A stretch of 40,347 nucleotides of DNA from Phytophthora sp. 'mugwort' (Eukaryota; Oomycota; Peronosporomycetes; Peronosporales; Peronosporaceae), in contig JAUCEF010000056.1 in NCBI GenBank assembly GCA_033558025.1, positions 1 to 40,347 on the forward strand, in the 5' to 3' direction. Position 1 is the first letter of the stretch. Each line of letters begins with the position of its first letter. The notes under the pieces were generated by a model, which was not told the DNA's origin, ran no database searches, and saw only the letters and a list, made by a program, of their open reading frames with translations. Shown here piece after piece: positions 29,070-36,303 of this stretch. The position numbers and the translations under genes were made by a program.

Positions 29070-29675
29070 TTATTTTTTACTTTTTTTTCCCTCTTTTTGT
29101 AAAATTTTTTCATTTTTTAATAATAAACCTTTTCCTTTATATGGTTCAGGTTTTTTATGATTTTTAATATAATGTACAAATTGATGTAAAAAAATATAAT
29201 CGATACTACTAAAAATTAAAGTATTTGTTTGATTAATAATTTCAATATTTAATGGAATTGGAATTCTAATATTATGACTAAAACCTAATTTTAAAATTAA
29301 AGTATTATTTTCAATAAAAGCTTTAAAACCTATACCTTTTAATATTAAATTAATTTTAAAACCTTGTAAAACACCTTTTATTTTTATTTTTATTAATTTA
29401 TTGTATAAATTTAAAATACTTTTTTTTTTTTTATTTTTATTAACAATAATTAATAATTTATTTTTTTTTATAAAAAAATATAAATCATTAATTATTGTTA
29501 AAGATAATAAACCTAAAGATGTTTCAAAAAAAATTATTTTATTATTACTATAAATTTTTAAATCTGTTGGAAAAATAAAAGTTTTATCAATAAAAAATAA
29601 ATTAATATTTCCTAAAGAACTTTTAAAAAAATTTTTATTTTTTAATTTAACATTTTTTTTTATTATTTTTATCAT
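29070..29675 (-). CDS. rpl6: Ribosomal protein L6
   Basis: Large-subunit protein, 201 codons. KGVLQGFKINLILKGIGFKAFIENNTLILKLGFSHNI is the L6 duplication signature and the C-terminal KKPEPYKGKGLLLKNEKILQKEGKKSKK matches the family's PEPYKGKG motif. Order rps8-rpl6 is the ancestral spc order. It is lysine- and isoleucine-rich, and the N-terminal half is weakly conserved. Confidence 0.92.
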   Translation of the reverse strand: MIKIIKKNVKLKNKNFFKSSLGNINLFFIDKTFIFPTDLKIYSNNKIIFFETSLGLLSLTIINDLYFFIKKNKLLIIVNKNKKKKSILNLYNKLIKIKIKGVLQGFKINLILKGIGFKAFIENNTLILKLGFSHNIRIPIPLNIEIINQTNTLIFSSIDYIFLHQFVHYIKNHKKPEPYKGKGLLLKNEKILQKEGKKSKK

Positions 29676-29681
29676 AATTTT

Positions 29682-30062
29682 TTAAATAATTTTACAAATC
29701 AATTCACCACCAACATTTAATTTTTTAGCTTGTAAATCTGTTAAAATACCAATAGATGTTGAAAGAATATAAAATCCTGTTTTTTTTTTATATAAATCCT
29801 TATTAGCAATATATAAACGTTTTCCCGGTTTTGATAAACGTTTTATTTCAGTAATAACTGCTTTATTTTTTCTATATTTTAAATAAATCTCTAATTGATT
29901 TTTGGAATTTATCTTATAACTTTTTATAAAACCTTCTTTAATTAAGATATTTAAAATATTTATACTTTGTTTTGATTTTTGTTGTACTATTTTTGATTTT
30001 TTTACTAAATAACCATTTTTTATTTTTGAAAATAAATTGGAAAGAGTATCTGTTATAATCAT
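29682..30062 (-). CDS. rps8: Ribosomal protein S8
   Basis: Small-subunit platform protein, 126 codons. MIITDTLSNLFSKIKNGY at the N-terminus and SKPGKRLYIANKDL... FYILSTSIGILTDLQAKKLNVGGELICKI at the C-terminus are typical S8 (ISTSxGxMTdxxAxxxxxGGexlc). It sits between rps14 and rpl6, 7 and 6 bases away, as in the bacterial spc operon. Confidence 0.95.
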   Translation of the reverse strand: MIITDTLSNLFSKIKNGYLVKKSKIVQQKSKQSINILNILIKEGFIKSYKINSKNQLEIYLKYRKNKAVITEIKRLSKPGKRLYIANKDLYKKKTGFYILSTSIGILTDLQAKKLNVGGELICKII

Positions 30063-30069
30063 AATTAAA

Positions 30070-30369
30070 TTACCAACTATATTTAGAAATACCGGGTAAA
30101 AACCCTTTTGATGCTAATTTACGTAATTGGATTCTGGATATTTTAAATAAACGATAAATACTTTTAGAACGTCCAGTTAAAACACACACATTTTTAATTC
30201 TAGTAATTGATGAATTTTGATGGAAAAAAAACCACTTTTGTTGTAATTTCCATCTTAAATTTTTTTCAATATTTAAATTTTTTGAAAGAATTTTTAAAGT
30301 TAATCTATTTTTTTCAAAATTTTTAAATAAATTACGTTGTTTAATATTTTTTTTAATTTTTTTTTGCAT
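30070..30369 (-). CDS. rps14: Ribosomal protein S14
   Basis: Small-subunit protein, 99 codons from the ATG at 30369 (MQKKIKKNIKQRNLF). The longer open frame upstream reads through tRNA-Lys and tRNA-Ala and was rejected. RIKNVCVLTGRSKSIYRLFKISRIQLRKLASKGFLPGISKYSW matches the zinc-free S14 C-terminus closely. First gene of the rps14-rps8-rpl6-rps2-rps4 run. Confidence 0.95.
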   Translation of the reverse strand: MQKKIKKNIKQRNLFKNFEKNRLTLKILSKNLNIEKNLRWKLQQKWFFFHQNSSITRIKNVCVLTGRSKSIYRLFKISRIQLRKLASKGFLPGISKYSW

Positions 30370-30395
30370 AAAATTATATTTAAGAAAGATAAATA

Positions 30396-30468
30396 TGGAG
30401 ATAATCGGATTCGAACCGATAACATTATATTTGCAAAACATACTTTCTACCAGTTGAAATATATCCCC
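30396..30468 (-). tRNA. trnA: tRNA-Ala (TGC)
   Basis: Acceptor GGGGATA/TATCTCC, anticodon stem TATGT/ATATA around loop TTTGCAA, T loop TTCGAAT. Confidence 0.92.
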
Positions 30469-30470
30469 AA

Positions 30471-30543
30471 TAAGTGTATTGGGATTTGAACCCAAGACCA
30501 TCAGATTAAAAGTCCGGTGCTCTACCAGCTGAGCTATACACTT
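30471..30543 (-). tRNA. trnK: tRNA-Lys (TTT)
   Basis: Acceptor AAGTGTA/TACACTT, anticodon stem CCGGA/TCTGA around loop CTTTTAA, T loop TTCAAAT. Confidence 0.93.
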
Positions 30544-30553
30544 ATTTAAAAAA

Positions 30554-30946
30554 TTAATTAATTCTTATAAAAATTTTATTTAATAATAAAAATTTTTTAT
30601 TTAAAATATAATTAATTTTTTGTTTTAATATTTTATTAAAAATTGAAGTTTTTTGTATTTTAATATTTTGATTTTTTTTATAAATAGATAATTTTTTTGT
30701 TATAAATAACTCAAAATTAAAACAAAAAGTTTTATAAGAATTATTAAAAAAATAAATAATATTATTTTTTTCAAAATTAATTTGATTTTTTTTTTTATTA
30801 TCAAAAATTATTTTTTTTTTTCTAAATTTTAAATTATAACAAATTTTAGGTAAAAAAAAATAAGTAATAAAAAAATAAAAATTAAAAAAAAAAAATAAAA
30901 ACCAAGAAACTTGATTAAAAAATGAAAATTGATCGAATTGTGGCAT
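30554..30946 (-). CDS. atp8: ATP synthase subunit 8
   Basis: Small membrane stator subunit of Fo, 130 codons. The N-terminus MPQFDQFSFFNQVSWFLFFFFNFYFFITYFFLPKI is the atp8 signature (MPQ(L/F)D, one membrane helix, then LP). The rest is basic and A+T-driven. It lies between tRNA-Lys and orf222 on the same strand. Length is within the long protist range. Confidence 0.92.
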   Translation of the reverse strand: MPQFDQFSFFNQVSWFLFFFFNFYFFITYFFLPKICYNLKFRKKKIIFDNKKKNQINFEKNNIIYFFNNSYKTFCFNFELFITKKLSIYKKNQNIKIQKTSIFNKILKQKINYILNKKFLLLNKIFIRIN

Positions 30947-31007
30947 AATTTTATAATAAATTTTTATTTCTTCAACATATATTTTTCTTGAAAGAACACT
31001 TTTATTT

Positions 31008-31676
31008 TTATTTTATTTTAAAATTATTATTTTTTATTTTTTGATTTTGAATAATAGTTTGAATATAAGAAAGTCTTGAAAATTCTTTTTTTGATTTTTT
31101 AAATATATTTAAATTATTAACTTTAAAATTTAAATATTTTAATTTATAACAATTAATTAAACGTGTTGAATTAATTCTTCTTTTATAGAAACCTTTTTTA
31201 TTATATTTATTAAAATAAAATTTTTTTTTATAATTTAAAGCATTATTTAAATTAATAGGTTTTATAGAAAAAATAAATCCTAAAATTGAAATAAAAATTT
31301 TTTTATTATTCCAATTTCCACCAAGTAAACGACCTTTTATTGAATTATTTTTTTTTATTAAAATATTTTGAAGCATTATTTTATTAAATTGATGTAATAT
31401 ATTATAAGTTAAATCATAATTAAATAATATAATATTTTCATATTTTATAGCAATTGTTGAAATTTTATCTATTTTTATTAAAGTAAAAGGTAAATAAATG
31501 TTTTCATAATTATTAAATTCAATTACATAAGATTCTAAATTTAAATTATTAAATAAAATTGGATTTTCAAATAAAATATTTTTTAATTTAAATTTTTTTT
31601 TTTTTAAATAATTATTTTTTAAAAATTGTTGATAATTTGATAAATTATTTGTTTTTTGTTTTTTTAATTTTTTCAT
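31008..31676 (-). CDS. Hypothetical basic protein, orf222, possibly S1-like
   Basis: 222 codons, very Lys/Asn/Ile-rich, between rpl16 (with a tRNA-Met) and atp8. Around residues 113-145, IKGRLLGGNWNNKKIFISILGFIFSIKPINLNN has the outline of an S1/OB domain strand pair (xGxVxGGxxxGxxVxxxGxxGFxP), as in plant and protist mitochondrial rps1. It also resembles in size a conserved unidentified ORF I recall from oomycete mtDNAs. Both ideas are unproven. Conserved place inside a ribosomal gene run argues it is a real gene, perhaps ribosomal. Confidence 0.6.
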   Translation of the reverse strand: MKKLKKQKTNNLSNYQQFLKNNYLKKKKFKLKNILFENPILFNNLNLESYVIEFNNYENIYLPFTLIKIDKISTIAIKYENIILFNYDLTYNILHQFNKIMLQNILIKKNNSIKGRLLGGNWNNKKIFISILGFIFSIKPINLNNALNYKKKFYFNKYNKKGFYKRRINSTRLINCYKLKYLNFKVNNLNIFKKSKKEFSRLSYIQTIIQNQKIKNNNFKIK

Positions 31677-31697
31677 TTAAAATAAAAATTTTTTAAT

Positions 31698-31771
31698 TAG
31701 GCCTAGTAGGATTTGAACCTACAACTATACCGTTATGAGCGGTATGCTCTAACCAATTAAACTATAAGCCT
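31698..31771 (-). tRNA. trnM: tRNA-Met (CAT), elongator
   Basis: Acceptor AGGCTTA/TAGGCCT with one G-U pair, anticodon stem TACCG/CGGTA around loop CTCATAA, D arm GGTTAGAGC, T loop TTCAAAT. It looks like an elongator tRNA-Met. Confidence 0.85.
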
Positions 31772-31773
31772 AA

Positions 31774-32178
31774 TTATTTATAAATAAATTTTGTTTTAAC
31801 CGGCAATTTATTAGAACCCGCTTTTAAAACTTTTTTTGCATTTTCTAATGAAATACCGCTAATTTCATATAAAATTTGACCTTTTTTAACTTTAGCAACC
31901 CAAAAAGAAACAGCACCTTTTCCTTTACCCATACGATTTTCTGTAGGTTTTGCTGTTACAGGTGTATCTGGAAAAACACGAATCCAAAGAAATCCTAATC
32001 GTTTCATTTTTCGAATAATTATTCGACGAGTTGCTTCTATTTGTCTTGATGTTAAACGTGTTTCTTTTAAAACTTTAATAGCATATTTACCATAAACAAT
32101 ATTATTACCTTTTGTTGTTTTACCTGTAAGTTTACTTTTAAATTGTTTTTTATATTTAGTTTTTTTTGGAAATAACAT
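31774..32178 (-). CDS. rpl16: Ribosomal protein L16
   Basis: Large-subunit protein near the A site, 134 codons. MLFPKKTKYKKQFKSKLTGKTTKGN, LTSRQIEATRRIIIRKMKR, WIRVFPDTPVTAKPTENRMGKGKGAVSFWVAKVKKGQILYEI is nearly textbook L16. The start overlaps the 3' end of rps3 by 23 bases; this start is supported by similarity from the first residue. Confidence 0.97.
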   Translation of the reverse strand: MLFPKKTKYKKQFKSKLTGKTTKGNNIVYGKYAIKVLKETRLTSRQIEATRRIIIRKMKRLGFLWIRVFPDTPVTAKPTENRMGKGKGAVSFWVAKVKKGQILYEISGISLENAKKVLKAGSNKLPVKTKFIYK

Positions 32179-32986
32179 AATTAGTATTTTTAATTCTTTG
32201 TTTTTTTAAAAATTTAGAATTTAATGTAGTTTTTAGTGGTTTAAAAAAAATCCATAATTTAATACTACAAATACCCGATGGTGTTTTAAATTCATTAAAA
32301 TGATATTTAATATCATATTCTAAAGTATTTAATGGTATTTTTCCTTTTTGAAAAATTAGTTTTTTTTTACGTTTTGATTTATTTAAACGACCTTTAAATT
32401 GTAAACGATAACCAATAAAATTAGAAAATATTTTAAAAAATTCTTGAAGCATATTATCAATATTATTAATAAATTTTTTATGTGTTTTTTTTTTTTCTAA
32501 TGTTTGTTTAATATAAAAAGTTATAATATTTATATTTTTAGTATAAAAAGCATAACTAAAATTATAAATCATTTTTTTAACATTTTTATTAATTCGATTA
32601 TTTTTTCTTATTTTATCAAAAATTCTTTTTAAATTTTTTCGTAATTTAATTAATTCAAAAAATTGGACATTTTTGATAAATAATTTAATATTATTATTAA
32701 TATAATATATATTTAAATATTTAATAATTTGATTATAAGATAATTTATAATATTTTTTTGCATTTTTTTGAATATAAACATATATATTTATATTATTTGA
32801 TGTTTTTACTATATTTATATCTATTAATTTTAAATTTTTATAATTAAAAATATTTTGAAAATATTTTTTAATTTCTAAATCAAAATGCAATAAATTAGAA
32901 TACTCATTATTATTAACAATCCATTGGGAATCCCAATTTTTTTTTTTATTTAATCTTAAACTAATTGGTATAATTTTTTGACCCAT
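32156..32986 (-). CDS. rps3: Ribosomal protein S3
   Basis: Small-subunit protein at the mRNA entry, 276 codons. MGQKIIPISLRLNKKKNWDSQWI is the family's N-terminus (GQKxxPxxxRLG...W), with a long diverged Lys/Asn-rich middle, and IGYRLQFKGRLNKSKRKKKLIFQKGKIPLNTLEYDIKYHFNEFKTPSGICSIKLWIF at the C-terminal S3 domain. Order rps19-rps3-rpl16 with a 23-base overlap into rpl16 is ancestral. Confidence 0.95.
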   Translation of the reverse strand: MGQKIIPISLRLNKKKNWDSQWIVNNNEYSNLLHFDLEIKKYFQNIFNYKNLKLIDINIVKTSNNINIYVYIQKNAKKYYKLSYNQIIKYLNIYYINNNIKLFIKNVQFFELIKLRKNLKRIFDKIRKNNRINKNVKKMIYNFSYAFYTKNINIITFYIKQTLEKKKTHKKFINNIDNMLQEFFKIFSNFIGYRLQFKGRLNKSKRKKKLIFQKGKIPLNTLEYDIKYHFNEFKTPSGICSIKLWIFFKPLKTTLNSKFLKKQRIKNTNYVISKKN

Positions 32987-32989
32987 AAT

Positions 32990-33226
32990 TTATTTTTTTT
33001 TTTTATATATATGTTTTTTTCGTGTATTAATAAATTCACCAAATTTAAAACCAATCATTTTATCATTTATTTCCAAATTAATAAATATTTTACCATTATA
33101 AATACTTACAGAATGATTACTATATTCAGGTAATATTGTTAAATTTTTATTAGTTATTTTTATCCATTGTTTTTTTTTTAATAAATTAACTTTAAAAAAT
33201 GGACCTTTATATTTACTTCTAGACAT
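32990..33226 (-). CDS. rps19: Ribosomal protein S19
   Basis: Small-subunit head protein, 78 codons. MSRSKYKGPFFKVNLLKK, ILPEYSNHSVSIYNGKIF and MIGFKFGEFINTRK-H match S19 (RSxWKGPFV... PxfVGxxfxVxNGkkfi... MVGHKlGEFaxTR). Gaps of 3 bases separate it from rpl2 and rps3. Confidence 0.96.
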   Translation of the reverse strand: MSRSKYKGPFFKVNLLKKKQWIKITNKNLTILPEYSNHSVSIYNGKIFINLEINDKMIGFKFGEFINTRKKHIYKKKK

Positions 33227-33229
33227 AAT

Positions 33230-34036
33230 TTATTTAATAATTAATTTTTTTTTTGTTTTTTTACGTGTAGGCTTTCCTTTAGTTATTTTACCTTGTGGTG
33301 TTACAGAAGGTCGCCCTCCACTTGTTTTACCCTCACCACCACCATGTGGATGATCGACAGGATTTTTTGCTACACCACGTACAGAAGGTCGTCTATTTAA
33401 CCAACGTGAACGCCCAGCTTTACCTAATTTAATTTTTTTATGATTAATATTAGATACAACACCTAATGTTGCATAACAAGTTAATAAAATTAATTTTAAT
33501 TCACCAGAATTTAAACGAATTCGAGCGTATTTATTATCAATTTTTTGAATTAATTGTGCAGATGTTCCAGCACTTCTTATTAATTTTCCTCTAGATTTTG
33601 GATATAAACTAATATTATGAATTAAACTACCAATTGGTATATTTTGTAATGGTAAAGCATTACCTACTTTTAATTCAGCATTAGGTGAACTTTTTATATA
33701 TTGATTAATTTTTAAACCTTCCGGTGCTAAAATTAAATAAGATTTAGAATTGTTTTTAATATAAGCGATATTTGCGGAACGATTAGGATCATATAAAATT
33801 TTAATAATATAACCTTCAATATTTTTAGATCTATTAAAATCAATTATTCTATATAAACGTTTATGTCCACCACCGCGATGTTTTATAGTTATTTTACCTT
33901 GATTATTTTTACCATTAGCACGTTGAAAACCTTTTGTTAAAGATTTAATTTTAAAAATTTTAGTTAAATTATCTTTTTTTAATAAAAATGTTTGACGTTG
34001 TGATGGTGTTATAGGTTTTATTTTTTTTTCTATCAT
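33230..34036 (-). CDS. rpl2: Ribosomal protein L2
   Basis: Peptidyl-transferase-associated large-subunit protein, 268 codons. N-terminal GKNNQGKITIKHRGGGHKRLYRIIDFNR and the C-terminal KAGRSRWLNRRPSVRGVAKNPVDHPHGGGEGKTSGGRPSVTPQG, with the functional His in HPHGGGEG, are highly conserved. Full length, not split as in some algae. It heads the leftward ribosomal cluster and faces rps13 across 28 bases. Confidence 0.98.
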   Translation of the reverse strand: MIEKKIKPITPSQRQTFLLKKDNLTKIFKIKSLTKGFQRANGKNNQGKITIKHRGGGHKRLYRIIDFNRSKNIEGYIIKILYDPNRSANIAYIKNNSKSYLILAPEGLKINQYIKSSPNAELKVGNALPLQNIPIGSLIHNISLYPKSRGKLIRSAGTSAQLIQKIDNKYARIRLNSGELKLILLTCYATLGVVSNINHKKIKLGKAGRSRWLNRRPSVRGVAKNPVDHPHGGGEGKTSGGRPSVTPQGKITKGKPTRKKTKKKLIIK

Positions 34037-34064
34037 TTTATATGGTATATAGATAAAATCTATT
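34037..34064. promoter_or_regulatory. 28-base divergent spacer between rpl2 and rps13
   Basis: rpl2 is read leftward and rps13 rightward from here. If transcription starts locally, both promoters must overlap within 28 bases or lie in coding sequence. An imperfect TATATGG/TATATAG repeat is present. Role inferred from layout. Confidence 0.35.
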
Positions 34065-34478
34065 ATGTTATATATTTTTAATAAAACAATTTCAGATTCA
34101 AAAAGTATTTTATATTCATTAACTATATTATATGGTATTAATGAATTTCAATCCAAGAAAATTTGTAAAAATATAGGAATTAATCCTCAAATCACCCTTA
34201 ATAAACTTAAAAACAACCATGTAAACCGACTGGTTAATTATATTAATAAAAATTTAAAAGTTGAACAACTTTTAAAAAAAATTAAAACTGAAAGATTAAA
34301 TGAATTAGTAGAAATTAAAAGTAATCGTGGAATTAGACAAAGTCAGGGATTACCTGTTAGAGGACAACGTACTCATACAAATTCAAAAACATCTAAAAAA
34401 TTAAAAAAAATTTTTATTCAAAAACGTATTTCACGTAATAAACGACCATTTAAAAGTCAAAAAAAAAAAAAAAGATAA
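34065..34478 (+). CDS. rps13: Ribosomal protein S13
   Basis: Small-subunit head protein, 137 codons. LTILYGINEFQSKKICKNIGINP (helix-two-turn-helix part) and IKSNRGIRQSQGLPVRGQRTHTNSKTSKK, the S13 tail motif (YRGxRHxxGLPVRGQRTxTNArT), are clear. A C-terminal lysine-rich extension follows. Followed by rps11 after 12 bases, the ancestral alpha-operon order. Confidence 0.96.
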   Translation: MLYIFNKTISDSKSILYSLTILYGINEFQSKKICKNIGINPQITLNKLKNNHVNRLVNYINKNLKVEQLLKKIKTERLNELVEIKSNRGIRQSQGLPVRGQRTHTNSKTSKKLKKIFIQKRISRNKRPFKSQKKKKR

Positions 34479-34490
34479 AGTTATTATTCT

Positions 34491-34904
34491 ATGAATAAAA
34501 ATAAATATAATTTTAAAAATAAATTTAAAAAAAAAATAAATTTAAAAAAAAAAAATCCTTTAATTTTAACAAATTTACATATTACAGCAAATTTAAAAAA
34601 TACTATTATAAGTTTAACAACTTATAAAGGAAATCTTTTAAAACAATGGTCTACAAAATCATTAAAAAAAACACGTTTTAAAAAAAATACACCATATAAT
34701 GTTCAATTAATTGTATATAAAATTAATAAATATCTTCAATTAAAAAAAATAAAAAAATTAAAAATTTATTTACATGGTACTGGTTTAGGTCGATATAATG
34801 TTTTAAAAAATATAAAAAATAAAAAAATTAAAATAAAATATATTTTAGATAAAACAACAAAACCTTTTAATGGTTGTAGATTAAAAAAACAAAAAAGACG
34901 TTAA
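34491..34904 (+). CDS. rps11: Ribosomal protein S11
   Basis: Small-subunit platform protein, 137 codons. LTNLHITANLKNTIISLTTYKGNLLKQWSTKSLKKTRFKKNTPYN and KLKIYLHGTGLGRYNVLKNIK... DKTTKPFNGCRLKKQKRR match S11 (xxnGxGxGRexAxr... DxTPxpHNGCRppKkRRV). The N-terminal 25 residues are lysine-rich and unconserved. Confidence 0.96.
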   Translation: MNKNKYNFKNKFKKKINLKKKNPLILTNLHITANLKNTIISLTTYKGNLLKQWSTKSLKKTRFKKNTPYNVQLIVYKINKYLQLKKIKKLKIYLHGTGLGRYNVLKNIKNKKIKIKYILDKTTKPFNGCRLKKQKRR

Positions 34905-34913
34905 TTTTAATAT

Positions 34914-34998
34914 GGATAGGTGATCGAGTGGTTTAAGGTGTCAGTCTTGAAAACTGAAGTATGTAATAATACCGTGGGTTCAAATCCCACTCTATCCT
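34914..34998 (+). tRNA. trnS(uga): tRNA-Ser (TGA)
   Basis: Long variable arm, acceptor GGATAGG/TCTATCC, anticodon stem TCAGT/ACTGA around loop CTTGAAA, T loop TTCAAAT. Confidence 0.93.
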
Positions 34999-35002
34999 TT
35001 AA

Positions 35003-35073
35003 AAGCTAGAGACGGATTCGAACCGTCATTAAAGGATTTGCAGTCCTTTACATTACCTTTATGTTATCTAGCC
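35003..35073 (-). tRNA. trnC: tRNA-Cys (GCA)
   Basis: Acceptor GGCTAGA/TCTAGCT, anticodon stem AAGGA/TCCTT around loop CTGCAAA, T loop TTCGAAT. Only tRNA on the minus strand in this rightward block. Confidence 0.93.
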
Positions 35074-35090
35074 AAAATAAATTATATTAT

Positions 35091-35294
35091 ATGAATAAAA
35101 ATAAAAAATTTTTTACCTATAAAAATAAAATTATTTTAACAAATGGATCTTCTTTAAAAATAACATCTATTAAGTATTTAAAAAATTATCAATTAAATTT
35201 AAGAATTTTTAAAGAAACAGATATTATTACAAATACAAATATCAATTTAAATAAAAGTAAATTAAATTTTATAAAAAAAAATAAATTAAATTAA
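35091..35294 (+). CDS. rpl31: Probable ribosomal protein L31
   Basis: 67 codons from ATG 35091 (MNKNKKFFTYKNKIILTNGSSLKI); the frame extends upstream only through tRNA-Cys. The ILTNGSSLKITSIK segment resembles the L31 motif (VLSDGSTf...), followed by a Thr/Asn-rich DIITNTNINL where L31 has its 'DTxxHPxW' part. Mitochondrially encoded rpl31 is known in brown algae and some other protists. It follows rps13-rps11 on the same strand; the 3' end overlaps the tatC stop by 9 bases, tail to tail. Short and diverged, so moderate confidence. Confidence 0.6.
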   Translation: MNKNKKFFTYKNKIILTNGSSLKITSIKYLKNYQLNLRIFKETDIITNTNINLNKSKLNFIKKNKLN

Positions 35295-36029
35295 TTTATA
35301 TTTATTTAAATATATTGAAATATAAATAAATATTTCAAAAAAAAAAAAAAAGATAAAATAAATTAATATAAAATTAAATATATCTGGTGGTGTAATTAAA
35401 GCACTCAATAATATTATTTTTAAATAAAAGAATTTTCTTAAATTAATAATTATTTTAATTTTTAAAATATTATTTGATATAAAAAAAAATAAAGAAAAAA
35501 AATAAATAAATATTATAAATATATAAATAAAAGAAGAAAAAATAAAATCAAAATAATTATCAATTTTTGGTTCAAAATAAATTGTTAAAAGATATAAATT
35601 TGAAAAATTTAAATTTAATAAAAAATCCCAAATATGTGGAATAATATTAGTAAAAATAAATTTTATTATAAAAAAATTAAAAATTATAAAAAAAATATAA
35701 AATTTTATAAAAATAAAATTTTCAAATTTATATAAACCTTTTGATAAAAAAAACCAAAATAATAAAAAACTTAATTGAATTGTTATAAAAGTTGTTATGA
35801 AAATTGCTATAAAAATATTAGTAATAAAAATTTCAGTAATATTAGTAAAAATAAAATATTTTAACATATTTTTATTAAGTAAATTATTAACTAATAAATA
35901 TATTAATTGATCAGAAAAATAATATGAAATTATAAAAAGATAAAAAAAAGTGATTAAAAGTATAAAAAAATTATATTTTAATTCAAATAAATGTAATTGT
36001 AAATAAGTTATTATTTTTTTTTTTTTCAT
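35286..36029 (-). CDS. tatC: Sec-independent translocase subunit TatC (ymf16)
   Basis: Polytopic inner-membrane protein for twin-arginine type export of folded proteins (in mitochondria, probably the Rieske protein), 247 codons. HLFELKYNFF near the N-terminus matches TatC 'HLxELRxR'. Phe-rich helices follow, and LLSALITPPDIFNF is the conserved 'aaxiTPpDxxsq' block before the last helices. It converges on rpl31 and diverges from tRNA-Leu. A possible TatA partner is encoded between cox1 and cox2. Confidence 0.93.
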   Translation of the reverse strand: MKKKKIITYLQLHLFELKYNFFILLITFFYLFIISYYFSDQLIYLLVNNLLNKNMLKYFIFTNITEIFITNIFIAIFITTFITIQLSFLLFWFFLSKGLYKFENFIFIKFYIFFIIFNFFIIKFIFTNIIPHIWDFLLNLNFSNLYLLTIYFEPKIDNYFDFIFSSFIYIFIIFIYFFSLFFFISNNILKIKIIINLRKFFYLKIILLSALITPPDIFNFILIYFIFFFFFEIFIYISIYLNKYKLI

Positions 36030-36047
36030 ATATTTAAAAAAATATTA

Positions 36048-36130
36048 GCCTACTTGGTGAAATTGGTAAACACGATAGATTTAAAATCTGTTCCCTTTTA
36101 GGGTTATTGGTTCAAGTCCAATAGTAGGTA
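36048..36130 (+). tRNA. trnL(uaa): tRNA-Leu (TAA)
   Basis: Acceptor GCCTACT/AGTAGGT, anticodon stem ATAGA/TCTGT around loop TTTAAAA, long variable arm, T loop TTCAAGT. Confidence 0.92.
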
Positions 36131-36138
36131 TTTTTATT

Positions 36139-36221
36139 ATCAAAGTGGTGAAATTGGTAAACACGTTACACTTAGGATGTAAAGCTTAAAAGCGTTAAGG
36201 GTTCAAATCCCTTCTTTGATA
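36139..36221 (+). tRNA. trnL(uag): tRNA-Leu (TAG)
   Basis: Acceptor ATCAAAG/CTTTGAT, anticodon stem TTACA/TGTAA around loop CTTAGGA, variable arm, T loop TTCAAAT. The D arm is the same as in the neighbouring tRNA-Leu(TAA), suggesting an old duplication. Confidence 0.92.
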
Positions 36222-36303
36222 TTACTATAATAATATATTTTAAATAAAATATATCTTTTTAGTGAAAATAAATTTATATTTTATTTAATTTTTTATCATT
36301 AAA

